Source: Actinomycetota bacterium (lineage in GTDB: Bacteria > Actinomycetota > Acidimicrobiia > Acidimicrobiales > Ilumatobacteraceae). Taken from it: 64,000 nt of DNA. Positions within the stretch are counted from its first letter, which is position 1, and each line of letters opens with the position of its first letter. The stretch spans positions 310,001 through 374,000 of the forward strand of contig CP064997.1 in NCBI GenBank assembly GCA_016700055.1, read 5' to 3'. This document shows positions 17,310 to 28,600 of this stretch, in pieces. The translations under genes and the position numbers were made by a program. The notes under the pieces are model-generated. The model saw nothing but the letters and a program-made list of their open reading frames with translations, ran no database searches and had not been told where the DNA came from.

Positions 17310-19697
17310 ATGATCGCCGAGGCCCTCGCCGGTAAGCGCATCGCCGTCACGGGCTCCACAGGCTTCGTCGGCACTGCACTCGTCGAGCGCCTGCTGCGCG
17401 GCGTGCCCGGCTGCGAGCTGGTGCTGCTGGTGCGCGCCGGCAAGCGCACCACGGCGGCCGATCGGGTCAAGCGCGAGATCCTGAAGAACAACGCGTTCGA
17501 CCGCCTGCGCGAGAGCCACGCCGGTGGCGACGAGTCGTTCGAGGAGATGTGCGCCCGGCGCATCCGCACGATCACCGGCGACGTCGGCACCGACGGTCTC
17601 GGGCTCTCCGTTGAGGACCGCGCAGTGCTCGCCGAGTGCGATCTCGTCATCCACTCCGCGGCCACCGTCTCGTTCGACTCCCCGCTCGACGGGGCGGTCG
17701 AGGTGAACCTGCTCGGGCCGGTGCGCATCGCCGAGCTGCTGAACGAGCTCGGCCCCCACGCCGACGGCTCGTTCCCCCACATGGTGTCGGTGAGCACCTG
17801 CTACGTCGCCGGCAACCGGCGCGGCAACGCGCCGGAGGAGCTGGTCAGCGAGGGACCGTTCGACCTCGGGCTGCGCTGGCGCGTCGAGGTCGCCGCCGCG
17901 CGCCGCCTGCGCGGCGACGCCGAGGCAGAGAGCCGCACGCCGGTCGAGCTGCAGCGCTTCCGCGCCGAAGCCCGCGCCGAGCTCGGCGCCGCCGGAGCGC
18001 CTGCGCTCGCCGCGAAGACCGAGCAGCTCCGTGAGCGCTGGGTGAAGGACCGCCTAGTTGAGGCCGGGCGCTCACGGGCGGCGAGCGTGGGCTGGCCCGA
18101 TGCCTACGCGTTCACGAAGGCCCTCGGCGAGCAGGCGCTCGTCGAGTCGAAGGGCTCGGTGCCTGTCAGCATCGTGCGGCCCTCGATCATCGAGTCGTCC
18201 CTGGCCGAGCCGTTCCCCGGTTGGATCCGCGGCTTCCGCATGGCCGAGCCGGTGATCATCTCCTACGCCCGCGGGCTGCTGAAGGAGTTCCCCGGGGTGC
18301 CAGAAGGCACCGTCGACGTCATCCCCGTCGACCTCGTCGTCGCCGCGATCATCGCCGTCGCCGCGCTGGGGCCCGAGCGCGCGCCGCGCATCACCCAGGC
18401 GGCGTCCGGCTCGCTCAACCCGCTCAAGTACCGCACCCTCGTCGACAACGTCCACGACTGGTTCACCGAGCACCCCTTGTACGACTCGGATGGCCAGCCC
18501 ATCGTCGTGCCGGACTGGCAGTTCCCCGGGCGGGGGCGGGTCCAGAACCAGCTCCAGCGGGCACAGAAGTCGATCGCTCGCGCGGAGCGCGCGCTGCAGA
18601 CGCTGCCGCTGCGCGGCAAGCAGGCGTCGCTCTCGGCGACGCTCGAGGACAAGCGCGGCGAGATCGAACGCGCCCTCGAGTACGTCGAGCTGTACGGCTT
18701 GTACACCGAGTGCGAGGCGATCTACCAGGTCGACAACCTGATGTCGGTCTGGAACGAGCTCGACGCGGCGGACCGTGAGGCGTTCTGCCTGGATCCCCGT
18801 GCCGTCCATTGGCCGACCTACATCACCACCGTCCACCTGCCCTCGATCGTGCAGCACGCGCGGGTCAAGACCACGCCGGGCAAGCACCGCGTCGACCGGG
18901 CCGACCGGTTGCGCCGCCAGGTGCTCGATGCGAAGCGCCACGTCGCCGCGTTCGACCTGGAGAACACGCTCATCGCCTCGAACGTCGTCGAGAGCTACTC
19001 GTTCCTCGCGACGCGGCGGCTGAACGGGCCAGAGCGCGTGCGCTACGTGCTGCGCACGCTGCGCGAGGCACCGGGCCTGCTGGCAATGGACCGCAAGGAC
19101 CGCGGCGACTTCCTGCGCTACTTCTACCGCCGCTACGAGGACGCGCCGGTGGAGCAGATCGAGACGGACGCGGCCGAGCTCCTCGCCAGGCTGGTGATGA
19201 CGAAGAGCTTCCCGGCCGGGTTGCGCCGGGTCCGCGAGCACCGCGCCCTCGGGCACCGCACGATCCTCATCACGGGGGCCCTCGACTTCGCGGTGGCGGG
19301 GTTGCGTCCGCTCTTCGACGAGATCATCTCCGCCGAGATGACGGTGAGGCCCGACGGCACCTATTCCGGAGAGCTGGCTCAGGTACCGCCGACGGGCGAG
19401 ACCCGAGCCCAGATCCTCGCCGACTACTGCGCCGCCGAGGGGATGCTCCTCGAGGAGTCGATCGCCTACGCCGACAGCACCTCTGACCTGCCCCTGCTCG
19501 AGGCCGTCGGCTTCCCTGTGGCGGTGAACCCCGAGACCCGCCTGGCGGCGATCGCGCGAAAGCGCGGCTGGCTGGTGGAGCACTGGTCGAAGGCATCCGG
19601 CGGGCCGCGGCCGCTGCTGCCGATCGGGCCGATGTTGAGCGAGGGTGAGCGGAGTCGCTTCACCGCGTCGCGGTTCACCGGTCGGGGCTCTCGATGA
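17310..19697 (+). CDS. fatty acyl-CoA reductase-like protein fused to a HAD-IB domain
   Basis: 795 aa. Residues 10-400 form a FAR/NAD-binding-4 reductase with the nucleotide motif GSTGFVG at 15-21 and the SDR catalytic pair Y266-x3-K270 (YAFTK). A linker of about 150 residues includes a coiled-coil-like stretch (410-460), then a HAD-IB phosphatase-like domain from about 545. In that domain the DxD pair reads D549-L-E551-N-T, with Glu in place of the second Asp. Family members reduce acyl-CoA to aldehyde or fatty alcohol. The ATG at 17310 is preferred over GTG 17292 because TAGAAC lies 8 nt upstream. It overlaps the next gene by ATGA. Confidence 0.85.
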   Translation: MIAEALAGKRIAVTGSTGFVGTALVERLLRGVPGCELVLLVRAGKRTTAADRVKREILKNNAFDRLRESHAGGDESFEEMCARRIRTITGDVGTDGLGLSVEDRAVLAECDLVIHSAATVSFDSPLDGAVEVNLLGPVRIAELLNELGPHADGSFPHMVSVSTCYVAGNRRGNAPEELVSEGPFDLGLRWRVEVAAARRLRGDAEAESRTPVELQRFRAEARAELGAAGAPALAAKTEQLRERWVKDRLVEAGRSRAASVGWPDAYAFTKALGEQALVESKGSVPVSIVRPSIIESSLAEPFPGWIRGFRMAEPVIISYARGLLKEFPGVPEGTVDVIPVDLVVAAIIAVAALGPERAPRITQAASGSLNPLKYRTLVDNVHDWFTEHPLYDSDGQPIVVPDWQFPGRGRVQNQLQRAQKSIARAERALQTLPLRGKQASLSATLEDKRGEIERALEYVELYGLYTECEAIYQVDNLMSVWNELDAADREAFCLDPRAVHWPTYITTVHLPSIVQHARVKTTPGKHRVDRADRLRRQVLDAKRHVAAFDLENTLIASNVVESYSFLATRRLNGPERVRYVLRTLREAPGLLAMDRKDRGDFLRYFYRRYEDAPVEQIETDAAELLARLVMTKSFPAGLRRVREHRALGHRTILITGALDFAVAGLRPLFDEIISAEMTVRPDGTYSGELAQVPPTGETRAQILADYCAAEGMLLEESIAYADSTSDLPLLEAVGFPVAVNPETRLAAIARKRGWLVEHWSKASGGPRPLLPIGPMLSEGERSRFTASRFTGRGSR

Positions 19698-20899
19698 GGG
19701 CGCTGCGCGTATCCCGCCGGCCGGCCAAGTTCGCGCTCGCCCGCCTCGTCAGCCCGCTCAGCCCGGCGACCGCGGCACGCGTCGGACCGCTGCAGCTGGT
19801 CGACATCGCGCCACCGGCGCTGCCCGGCGACGGATGGCACCGGGTGCGTCCCCGCCTGACCGGCATCTGCGGCAGCGACCTGTCGACGGTCGAGGGGCAC
19901 GCGTCGACCTACTTCGACGACTGGATCTCGTTCCCCTTCGTGCCGGGGCACGAGGTGGTCGGCGACGCTGACGACGGTCGCCGGGTGGTGATCGAGCCGG
20001 TGCTCGGCCACGAGGCACGCGGTGCCGAGCCGCCGTTCCCCGGAGCGGCCCCTGGTGACGGCGACGACTACGCGCACCTCGTCACCGGCCCGCTGGAGCC
20101 GGGGATCCAGATCGGCTTCTGCAGCTCCACGAGCGGCGGCTGGGCGGACGAGCTCGTCGCCCACGACAGCCAGCTGCACGACGTGCCCGACGACATGCCC
20201 GACGAGCAGGCACTGCTCGTCGAGCCGGCCGCGGGTGGGATCCACGCCGCCCTGTCCACCTGGGCGCAGGTCGCCGCGGCGGCGCAACGTGGCGAGCAGC
20301 CCGTCGTCGCGGTGCTCGGCGCAGGCACGATGGGTCTCTGCGCGGTCGCCGGGCTGCGCCGCTACGTGCCCGGCGCGAGGATCGTCGTCGGCGCCCGCTA
20401 CCCCCACCAGCAGGCACTGGCCCGCAGCCTCGGCGCCGACCAGGTGGTCGCCCCCGGCGAGCTCACCCGCGCCGTGCGCCGAGAGGTGGGCTGCCACGTC
20501 GTCGGCGACTACTTGTCGAGCGGCGCGCACGCGGCGATCGACGCCGTCGGCACCGCCGACTCGATCGCCGTCTGCTTGCGCCTCACCCGGCCGCGGGGCC
20601 GGGTGGTGCTGATGGGGATGCCGGCCGAGGTCACCGTCGACCTGACCGGCCTCTGGCACCGCGAGACCCAGCTCGTCGGCGCGTACACCTACGGCACCGA
20701 GACGATGCCCGACGGCGGACGGCGGCGCACGTTCGAGCTGGCCATCGACACCGCGGCCGCGTGCCGGCTGGAGCGGCTGTGCTCGGCCACCTACCCGATC
20801 GACGACTTCGAGGACGCCATCGCCCACGCCGCCGCGGCGGGCCGCCGCGGCGCGGTGAAGGTGGCCTTCGACCTACGGCAGAACGTGCGGAGGAAGTAA
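19694..20899 (+). CDS. medium-chain (zinc-binding-type) alcohol dehydrogenase
   Basis: 401-aa MDR protein. The catalytic-zinc residues appear as C59 (GICGSD) and H86-E87 (GHEV), and the cofactor fold as VLGAGTMGLCAVAG. The four-cysteine structural-zinc lobe is missing, the corresponding segment being rich in Gly, Pro and Asp. It starts in an ATGA overlap with the reductase gene and ends in TAATG with the next, so it belongs to a tightly coupled operon and probably handles the aldehyde/alcohol or another intermediate of the same pathway. Confidence 0.85.
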   Translation: MRALRVSRRPAKFALARLVSPLSPATAARVGPLQLVDIAPPALPGDGWHRVRPRLTGICGSDLSTVEGHASTYFDDWISFPFVPGHEVVGDADDGRRVVIEPVLGHEARGAEPPFPGAAPGDGDDYAHLVTGPLEPGIQIGFCSSTSGGWADELVAHDSQLHDVPDDMPDEQALLVEPAAGGIHAALSTWAQVAAAAQRGEQPVVAVLGAGTMGLCAVAGLRRYVPGARIVVGARYPHQQALARSLGADQVVAPGELTRAVRREVGCHVVGDYLSSGAHAAIDAVGTADSIAVCLRLTRPRGRVVLMGMPAEVTVDLTGLWHRETQLVGAYTYGTETMPDGGRRRTFELAIDTAAACRLERLCSATYPIDDFEDAIAHAAAAGRRGAVKVAFDLRQNVRRK

Positions 20900-22485
20900 T
20901 GCCCCGTCCCGGATTCGTCCTCGAGGTCGACCGCTCGACCCCCCCGACCCTCTTCTGGAGAGGCGAGCAGTTCTCGCTGGAGCGCCTGCCTGCGGGCCGC
21001 AGCCGGGTGGTCTACCCCGCCGAGCCGCTGGCCGCGATCGACGACGTCGACGGTGCCATCCGCCACGCGCTGTTGAACCCGATCGACCAGGACCCGCTGC
21101 CGACGCTGCTGCACGCGGGGATGAAGCTGACGATCGCGTTCGATGACGTCAGCCTGCCGCTGCCGAAGATGCGCCGCCCCGACATCCGCCAGCGCGTGAT
21201 CGAGGCGGTGCTCGATCTCGCCGCCGAGGCCGGCGTCGACGACGTGCACATCATCTCCGCGCTCGCGCTGCACCGGCGGATGACCGAGGCCGAGCTGCGT
21301 CACGCGGTCGGCGACAGGGTGTACGACGCGTTCGCGCCCCGCGGGCTGCTGTACCAGCACGACGCCGAGGATCCCGACAACCTGAGCTTCCTCGGCACCA
21401 CCCCCCACGGCGAGGAGGTGGAGATTAACAAGCGGGCCGCCGAGAGCGACCTGCTGGTGTACGTGAACATCAACCTCGTCGCCATGGACGGTGGCTGGAA
21501 GAGCACCGCCACCGGTCTCGCGTCGTACCGCTCGCTGCGCCACCACCACAACCCGGTGACGATGCTGCAATCGCGCAGCTTCATGGACCAGCACCGCAGC
21601 GAGTTGCACAAGAGCAACTGGCGCATGGGCCAGGTGCTCGTCGACTCCGGGGTGAAGGTGTTCCAGGTGGAGACGACGCTCAACACCGACACCTTCCCGA
21701 CGCCGTTCGCCTTCTTGTCCAAGCGGGAGTGGGAGTGGACCGCCCGTGACCGGGCGATGTACCTCGGCACCGAGAAGTCGCTGAAGCGGGCGCCGCGGCG
21801 AGTGGCCCGCAACATCTTCCACTCCATCGAGTCACCGCACCAGATGACGAGCGTGCAGGCCGGCGAGGTGGAGGCGGTGCACAAGCTCACCACCGAGCAC
21901 GTCTACGCCCAGCAGCTGGTCGAGGTGCAGGGCCAGACCGACATCTTGACGATGGGCATCCCCTACATCAGCCCGTACAACGTGCACTCGATCCTCAACC
22001 CGATCCTCGTCATGTGCATGGGCCTCGGCTACTTCTTCAACATGTACCGGGGGATGCCCCTCGTGCGTGAGGGCGGGGTGGTGATCATGACCCACCCGAC
22101 GTACCCGGACTTCAACCCCGTGCACCACCCGAGCTACATCGACTTCTACGACCAGGTGCTCACCGACACCACCGACCCCCACGTGATGAGCGAGAAGTGG
22201 GAGCGCCGCTACGCCGAGGACGAGTGGTACCGCCACCTGTACCGCACCAGCTACGCCTACCACGGGGTGCACCCGTTCTACATGTGGTACTGGGGCAGCC
22301 ACGGGATGCAGCACTGCGCCAAGGTGATCATCGTCGGCGGCGACCCGAAGGCCGTCCGCCGGTTGGGGTTCACCCCCGCGAGCACGCTCGACGACGCGTT
22401 GGAGATCGCGAGCGACGTCGTCGGGCGCTCCCCCACCATCACCCACCTGCACTCGCCGCCGCTGCTCGTGGCCGACGTCCGCTGA
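20899..22485 (+). CDS. LarA-like (nickel-pincer lactate racemase family, DUF2088) protein
   Basis: 528 aa, about 100 longer than LarA. The N-terminal half matches the LarA fold: ALALHRRMTEAEL with H125 where LarA has its active-site His, and a DGGWKSTATG block whose K201 falls where LarA Lys carries the pincer nucleotide; H215-H217 follow. The C-terminal part (YISPYNVHSILNPILVM; HPFYMWYWGSHGMQHC) is rich in aromatics and His and is not typical of LarA. Paralogues act on other 2-hydroxyacids. Here it sits between a dehydrogenase and an acyltransferase, both coupled to it by overlapping stop/start codons. The substrate is unknown. Confidence 0.75.
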   Translation: MPRPGFVLEVDRSTPPTLFWRGEQFSLERLPAGRSRVVYPAEPLAAIDDVDGAIRHALLNPIDQDPLPTLLHAGMKLTIAFDDVSLPLPKMRRPDIRQRVIEAVLDLAAEAGVDDVHIISALALHRRMTEAELRHAVGDRVYDAFAPRGLLYQHDAEDPDNLSFLGTTPHGEEVEINKRAAESDLLVYVNINLVAMDGGWKSTATGLASYRSLRHHHNPVTMLQSRSFMDQHRSELHKSNWRMGQVLVDSGVKVFQVETTLNTDTFPTPFAFLSKREWEWTARDRAMYLGTEKSLKRAPRRVARNIFHSIESPHQMTSVQAGEVEAVHKLTTEHVYAQQLVEVQGQTDILTMGIPYISPYNVHSILNPILVMCMGLGYFFNMYRGMPLVREGGVVIMTHPTYPDFNPVHHPSYIDFYDQVLTDTTDPHVMSEKWERRYAEDEWYRHLYRTSYAYHGVHPFYMWYWGSHGMQHCAKVIIVGGDPKAVRRLGFTPASTLDDALEIASDVVGRSPTITHLHSPPLLVADVR

Positions 22486-23510
22486 TGGCTCGCGACGACG
22501 CCCCGTGGAGGCCGAGCCGCCTGGCGAAGGTGGGCAAGGTGGCGGGTTCGCTGGAGCGCGCCTCGGCGGGCGCGGTGCGCAAGGTGAGCTCCTACGGCTT
22601 CCCGTACCGGTCGCCGACGGTCCCCCGCGGGGTGGCAGTGCCGCGCGAGCCCTCGACGCTCGGCGCGGACTACGACACCGACTGGGCGCGCTCGGTCCCG
22701 GCGCGCGCCGCCCGGCGGGTGCTGGCCGAAGGGCCGGTGCGGGCGATGATCACCGGACTCGCCAGCCCGGAGGTGTTCGGCGTCGATCGCCTGGCCGACC
22801 TGCGCCGGCTCGACGACGACGCCCCGCCGCTGATCTTCACGCCGAACCACCACTCGCACCTCGACACCCCGCTGATGGCGGTGTGCGTCCCCGAGCCGTG
22901 GCGCTCCAAGCTGGTCGTCGCCGCTGCGGCCGACTACTTCTTCGACACCCGCTGGAAGGCGGTGCTGGCCGCACTCACGCTGAACGCGATCCCGATCGAT
23001 CGCGAGGCCACCGGGAGGCGGTCAGCCGACATGATCAGGGGCCTCCTCGAAGACGGCTGGAGCCTCGTGATCTACCCGGAGGGGGGCCGCTCTCCCGACG
23101 GCTGGGGCCAGGAGTGGAAGGGTGGCGCGGCTTACTTGTCGGCGCGCACCGGGGCGCCGGTGGTGCCGGTCTTCATCGACGGCACCGGCGCGCTCTACGG
23201 CAAGGGTGCCAAGCGCCCGAAGGCAGGGACGACGAAGGTGGTGTTCGGCCACCCGCTGCGACCCGGCACCGACGAGAGCACGCGCCGCTTCTCCGCGCGC
23301 ATCGAGGCGGCGGTGACCGCGCTCGGCGACGAGGCACTGACCGACTTCTGGACCGCGCGACGCCGCGCCCATGCCGGCACCAGCCCGAAGTTGACCGGCC
23401 CCGACTACACCGGCTGGCGCCGCCAGTGGGAGCTGTCCGAGCGCCGCCGCTTGGGCACGGCCGGAGTCCGCCGGCGTCAACGCCGGCGCTGGCCCGACCT
23501 CGGAGACTGA
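22485..23510 (+). CDS. PlsC-type 1-acyl-glycerol-3-phosphate acyltransferase family protein
   Basis: 341 aa with the acyltransferase motifs HX4D (NHHSHLD, H122-D127) and EGGRS (199-203), flanked by FTPN and a hydrophobic VLAALTLNAIPI segment. It transfers an acyl group to a glycerolipid or similar alcohol at the membrane. ATG overlaps the LarA-like stop (TGATG). It is the last gene of the four-gene operon and ends 1 bp from the convergent LysM gene. Confidence 0.85.
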   Translation: MARDDAPWRPSRLAKVGKVAGSLERASAGAVRKVSSYGFPYRSPTVPRGVAVPREPSTLGADYDTDWARSVPARAARRVLAEGPVRAMITGLASPEVFGVDRLADLRRLDDDAPPLIFTPNHHSHLDTPLMAVCVPEPWRSKLVVAAAADYFFDTRWKAVLAALTLNAIPIDREATGRRSADMIRGLLEDGWSLVIYPEGGRSPDGWGQEWKGGAAYLSARTGAPVVPVFIDGTGALYGKGAKRPKAGTTKVVFGHPLRPGTDESTRRFSARIEAAVTALGDEALTDFWTARRRAHAGTSPKLTGPDYTGWRRQWELSERRRLGTAGVRRRQRRRWPDLGD

Positions 23511-23511
23511 G

Positions 23512-24123
23512 CTACTCGCTCTTTGCCGGGATGACGATCACGTCGCCGGCGAAGATGCTGTGGTTCACCCCGTCGGTCCAGCCGTTGGCCGTGGCGATCG
23601 CCTCGGCGGTCGTGCCGAACTTCTCCGCGATCCCGTAGAGGAAGTCGCCCTCCTCGACCGTGTACGTGCCCTGGGAATCCGGTGGGACGGTGGTCGGGGT
23701 AGAGGGCGTCGAGTCAGACGACGGCGCGGCCGACTCGGTCGTCGGGTCGGTCGTCGGCGTTGTGCCCCCGGGCGGGATCTTCACCACGTCGCCGGGGTTC
23801 AGCGGGTGGCGCACGCCGTCGGTCCAGCTGTTGTAGCTCGCAATGTCCTCCGCCTTCACGCCGAAGGCCTCAGCGATCGCGTACAAGTAGTCGCCCGACT
23901 GCACGGTGTACTGACGCTCGGGCGGGACCGTGTTCGACGGATCGACGGTGCTCGACACGAGCGGCGGAGTGGTGACGTACGCGGTCGACGTGAGCGGCTT
24001 CAAGGTGGTGCTCGAGGCCTCGGAACCGCCGCCCCCGCAGGCTGTCAGCCCGACGATGCCGACGATGCCGACGAAGCCGACTCCGACGACGGAGCGGAGG
24101 GAACGAGTTCGATGCGCGCGCAC
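23512..24123 (-). CDS. lipoprotein with two LysM domains
   Basis: 203 aa from GTG 24123. A basic N-terminus, a hydrophobic run (VVGVGFVGIVGIVG) and lipobox LTAC (C29) predict a lipoprotein, followed by a Ser/Thr/Pro-rich linker. Two LysM repeats follow, each starting YTV(Q/E)(S/E)GD(Y/F)LY and ending in NPGDVVKIP or FAGDVIVIP, separated by a Thr/Pro/Ser spacer. LysM binds N-acetylglucosamine in peptidoglycan, so it probably tethers the membrane to the wall; no enzymatic domain is present. TACGCT (24137-24132) ends 8 nt before the GTG. Confidence 0.85.
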   Translation of the reverse strand: MRAHRTRSLRSVVGVGFVGIVGIVGLTACGGGGSEASSTTLKPLTSTAYVTTPPLVSSTVDPSNTVPPERQYTVQSGDYLYAIAEAFGVKAEDIASYNSWTDGVRHPLNPGDVVKIPPGGTTPTTDPTTESAAPSSDSTPSTPTTVPPDSQGTYTVEEGDFLYGIAEKFGTTAEAIATANGWTDGVNHSIFAGDVIVIPAKSE

Positions 24124-24180
24124 GGGACGACAGCGTACGCGTGAACCGGAGTCAACTGGTGTCGCCCCCGTCACCTTGCG

Positions 24181-25624
<1,444 letters not shown>

Positions 25625-25632
<8 letters not shown>

Positions 25633-28600
25633 GCGCCGCCTCCATCACTCGCTCGGCCGTCTGCTCCTCGTCGAGACCTTCGGCCTCGGCCGCCCGGATC
25701 ACCGCGAGCACGCGCTCGTAGTCGGTGGGCATCACCTTGCGGAAGTGGGCCTGCTCCGCCTCCCAGGCGTCGAGGATCCGCGCCGCGACCGGGCTCCCCG
25801 TGAGCGCGCGGTGGCGCTCGACGGTGTTCGCGACGAACTCACGGTCGCCGTCATCGAGCTCCTGCAGCGTGACGAGCTCGTAGTTGACCCTGGAAGCGAA
25901 CACCCCCTCGGGGTCGTACACATAGGCGATGCCGCCGGACATCCCGGCGCCGAAGTTGCGACCCGTCGGGCCGAGCACGATCACCCGGCCACCGGTCATG
26001 TACTCGCAGCCGTGGTCGCCGACACCCTCGACGACGGCCGTCGCCCCCGAGTTGCGCACGCAGAAGCGCTCGCCGACGACGCCGCGCAGGTAGATCTCCC
26101 CGGCGGTGGCGCCGTAGCCGATGACGTTGCCGGCGACGACGTTGGCCTCGGCGGGGAAGGTCGCCCGCTCGTCGGGGTGCACGACGACCGTGCCCCCGGA
26201 CAGGCCCTTGCCGACGTAGTCGTTCGCGTCTCCCTCCAGGCGCAACGTGATCCCTCGTGGCACGAACGCGCCGAACGACTGGCCGGCAGAACCGCGGAAG
26301 TGGATCGAGATCGTCCCGTCGGGAAGGCCCTCGCCCTTCCAACGCTTGGTCACCTCGTGGCCGAGCAGGGTGCCGACGGTGCGGTTCACGTTGCGGATCG
26401 CCATCGAGAACGCGACCGGCTCGGCGCGCTCGATCGCGCCCTGCGCGCGCTCGATGAGCTGACGGTCGAGGGCCACGTCGAGGCCGTGGTCCTGGGCCAC
26501 CGACTGCACGAGCGTCTGGCCGTAGGGGTTCTCCGGAACGGCGAGGATCGCGCTGAGGTCGAGCCCGTGGGCCTTCCAGTGGTCGACCGCCTGGCGGGTG
26601 TCGAGCAGCTCGGCATGGCCGATCATCTCGGCCATCGTGCGGAAGCCGAGCTCGGCCATCAGCTCACGTACCTCCTCGGCGATGAACTCGAAGAAGTTGA
26701 CGACGAACTCGGGCTTGCCGCTGAACCGCTTGCGCAGCTCGGGGTTCTGCGTGGCGACGCCCACGGGGCAGGTGTCGAGGTGGCAGACGCGCATCATCAC
26801 GCAGCCGCTGACGACGAGCGGCGCGGTCGCGAAGCCGAACTCCTCCGCGCCGAGCAGCGCGGCGACGACCACGTCGCGACCGGTCTTCAGCTGGCCGTCC
26901 GTCTGCACGACGATGCGATCACGCAGCCCGTTCAGCAGCAGCGTCTGCTGGGTCTCGGCGAGACCGAGCTCCCACGGCCCGCCGGCGTGCTTCAACGAGG
27001 TCAGCGGCGAGGCACCCGTCCCGCCGTCGTGGCCCGAGATCAGCACCACGTCGGCCTTCGCCTTCGACACCCCCGCGGCGACGGTGCCGACACCCACCTC
27101 GGCGACGAGCTTGACGTGGATGCGCGCCTCGGGGTTCGAGTTCTTCAGGTCGTGGATCAGCTGCTTCAGATCCTCGATCGAGTAGATGTCGTGGTGCGGT
27201 GGGGGGCTGATCAGGCCCACACCGGGGGTGGAGTGCCGGGTGCGGGCGATCCACGGGTACACCTTGGCGCCGGGCAGCTGACCGCCCTCGCCGGGTTTGG
27301 CCCCCTGGGCCATCTTGATCTGCAGGTCCGCGGCGTTCGTCAGGTACTCGCTCGTCACTCCGAACCGGCCCGAGGCGACCTGCTTGATCGCCGACCGCCG
27401 CTCGGGGTCGTACAGCCGGTCGGGATCCTCACCGCCCTCGCCGGTGTTGCTCTTCGCGCCGAGGCTGTTCATCGCGACGGCGAGCGTCTCGTGGGCCTCC
27501 TGCGAGATCGAGCCGTAGCTCATCGCGCCGGTGGAGAAGCGCTTGACCAGCTCGGCGACGGGCTCGACCTCTTCGATCGGCACCGCCGGCCGCGCGCCGG
27601 TCTTCAGCTCGAACAGGCCGCGCAGCGTGGCGAGGCGCGCGGACTGGTCGTTCACCTTCGCCGTGTACTCCTTGAAGATGTCGTAGCGCTTGGCCCGCGC
27701 CGCGTGCTGCAGCTTGAACACCGTCTCGGGGTTGAACAGGTGGTGCTCGCCCTCGCGGCGCCACTGGTACTCCCCGCCGAGCTCCAGCTTGCGGTGCGCC
27801 CGCTGCTCGGGATTCGCGGGGTGGGCGTCGGCGTGGCGAGCTGCGGTCTCGGCCGCGATCTCGTCGAGCCCGATGCCCCCGAGCCGGCTGACCGTGCCGG
27901 TGAAGTACTCGTCGACCAGTTCCCGACCGAGGCCGATGGCCTCGAAGATCTGGGCGCCGGTGTAGCTGGCGACGGTGCTGACGCCCATCTTCGACATCAC
28001 CTTCAGCACACCCTTGCCGCAGGCCTTGATGTAGTTCTTCACCGCCTTGTGCGGGTCCATCTCCCCGAGGCCGTGGAAGTTCTCGGCGATCATCTTCTCG
28101 ATCGACTCGAACGCCAGGTAGGGGTTGATCGCGCCGGCGCCGTAGCCGACGAGCAGCGCCATGTGGTGCACCTCGCGGGCGTCGCCACACTCCACCACCA
28201 GCCCCGCCATCGTGCGCTTCTTCTCGCGGATCAGATGGTGGTGAACGGCGCTCGTCAGCAGCAGCGACGGGATCGGCGCGTACACCTCGTCGGAGTTGCG
28301 CTGGGAGAGCACGATGATCCGGGCACCCTCGTCGATGGCGTTCGACACCTCGCGGCGGATCGCGTCGAGCGCGCGCTTCAGCGCCAGCCCCCCGCCCGCC
28401 ACGCGGTACAGCCCGGCGACGACGTGGGCCCGCAGATCGGGCCGTGAGCCGTCGTCGTCGATGTGGATGATCTTGGCCAACTCGTCGTTGTCGATGATCG
28501 GGAACGGCAGCACGAGCTGACGGCAGCTCTGCGGGCCAGGCGACAGCAGGTTCGACTCCGGCCCGATCGTCGCCCCGACTGCAGTCACCACCTCTTCGCG

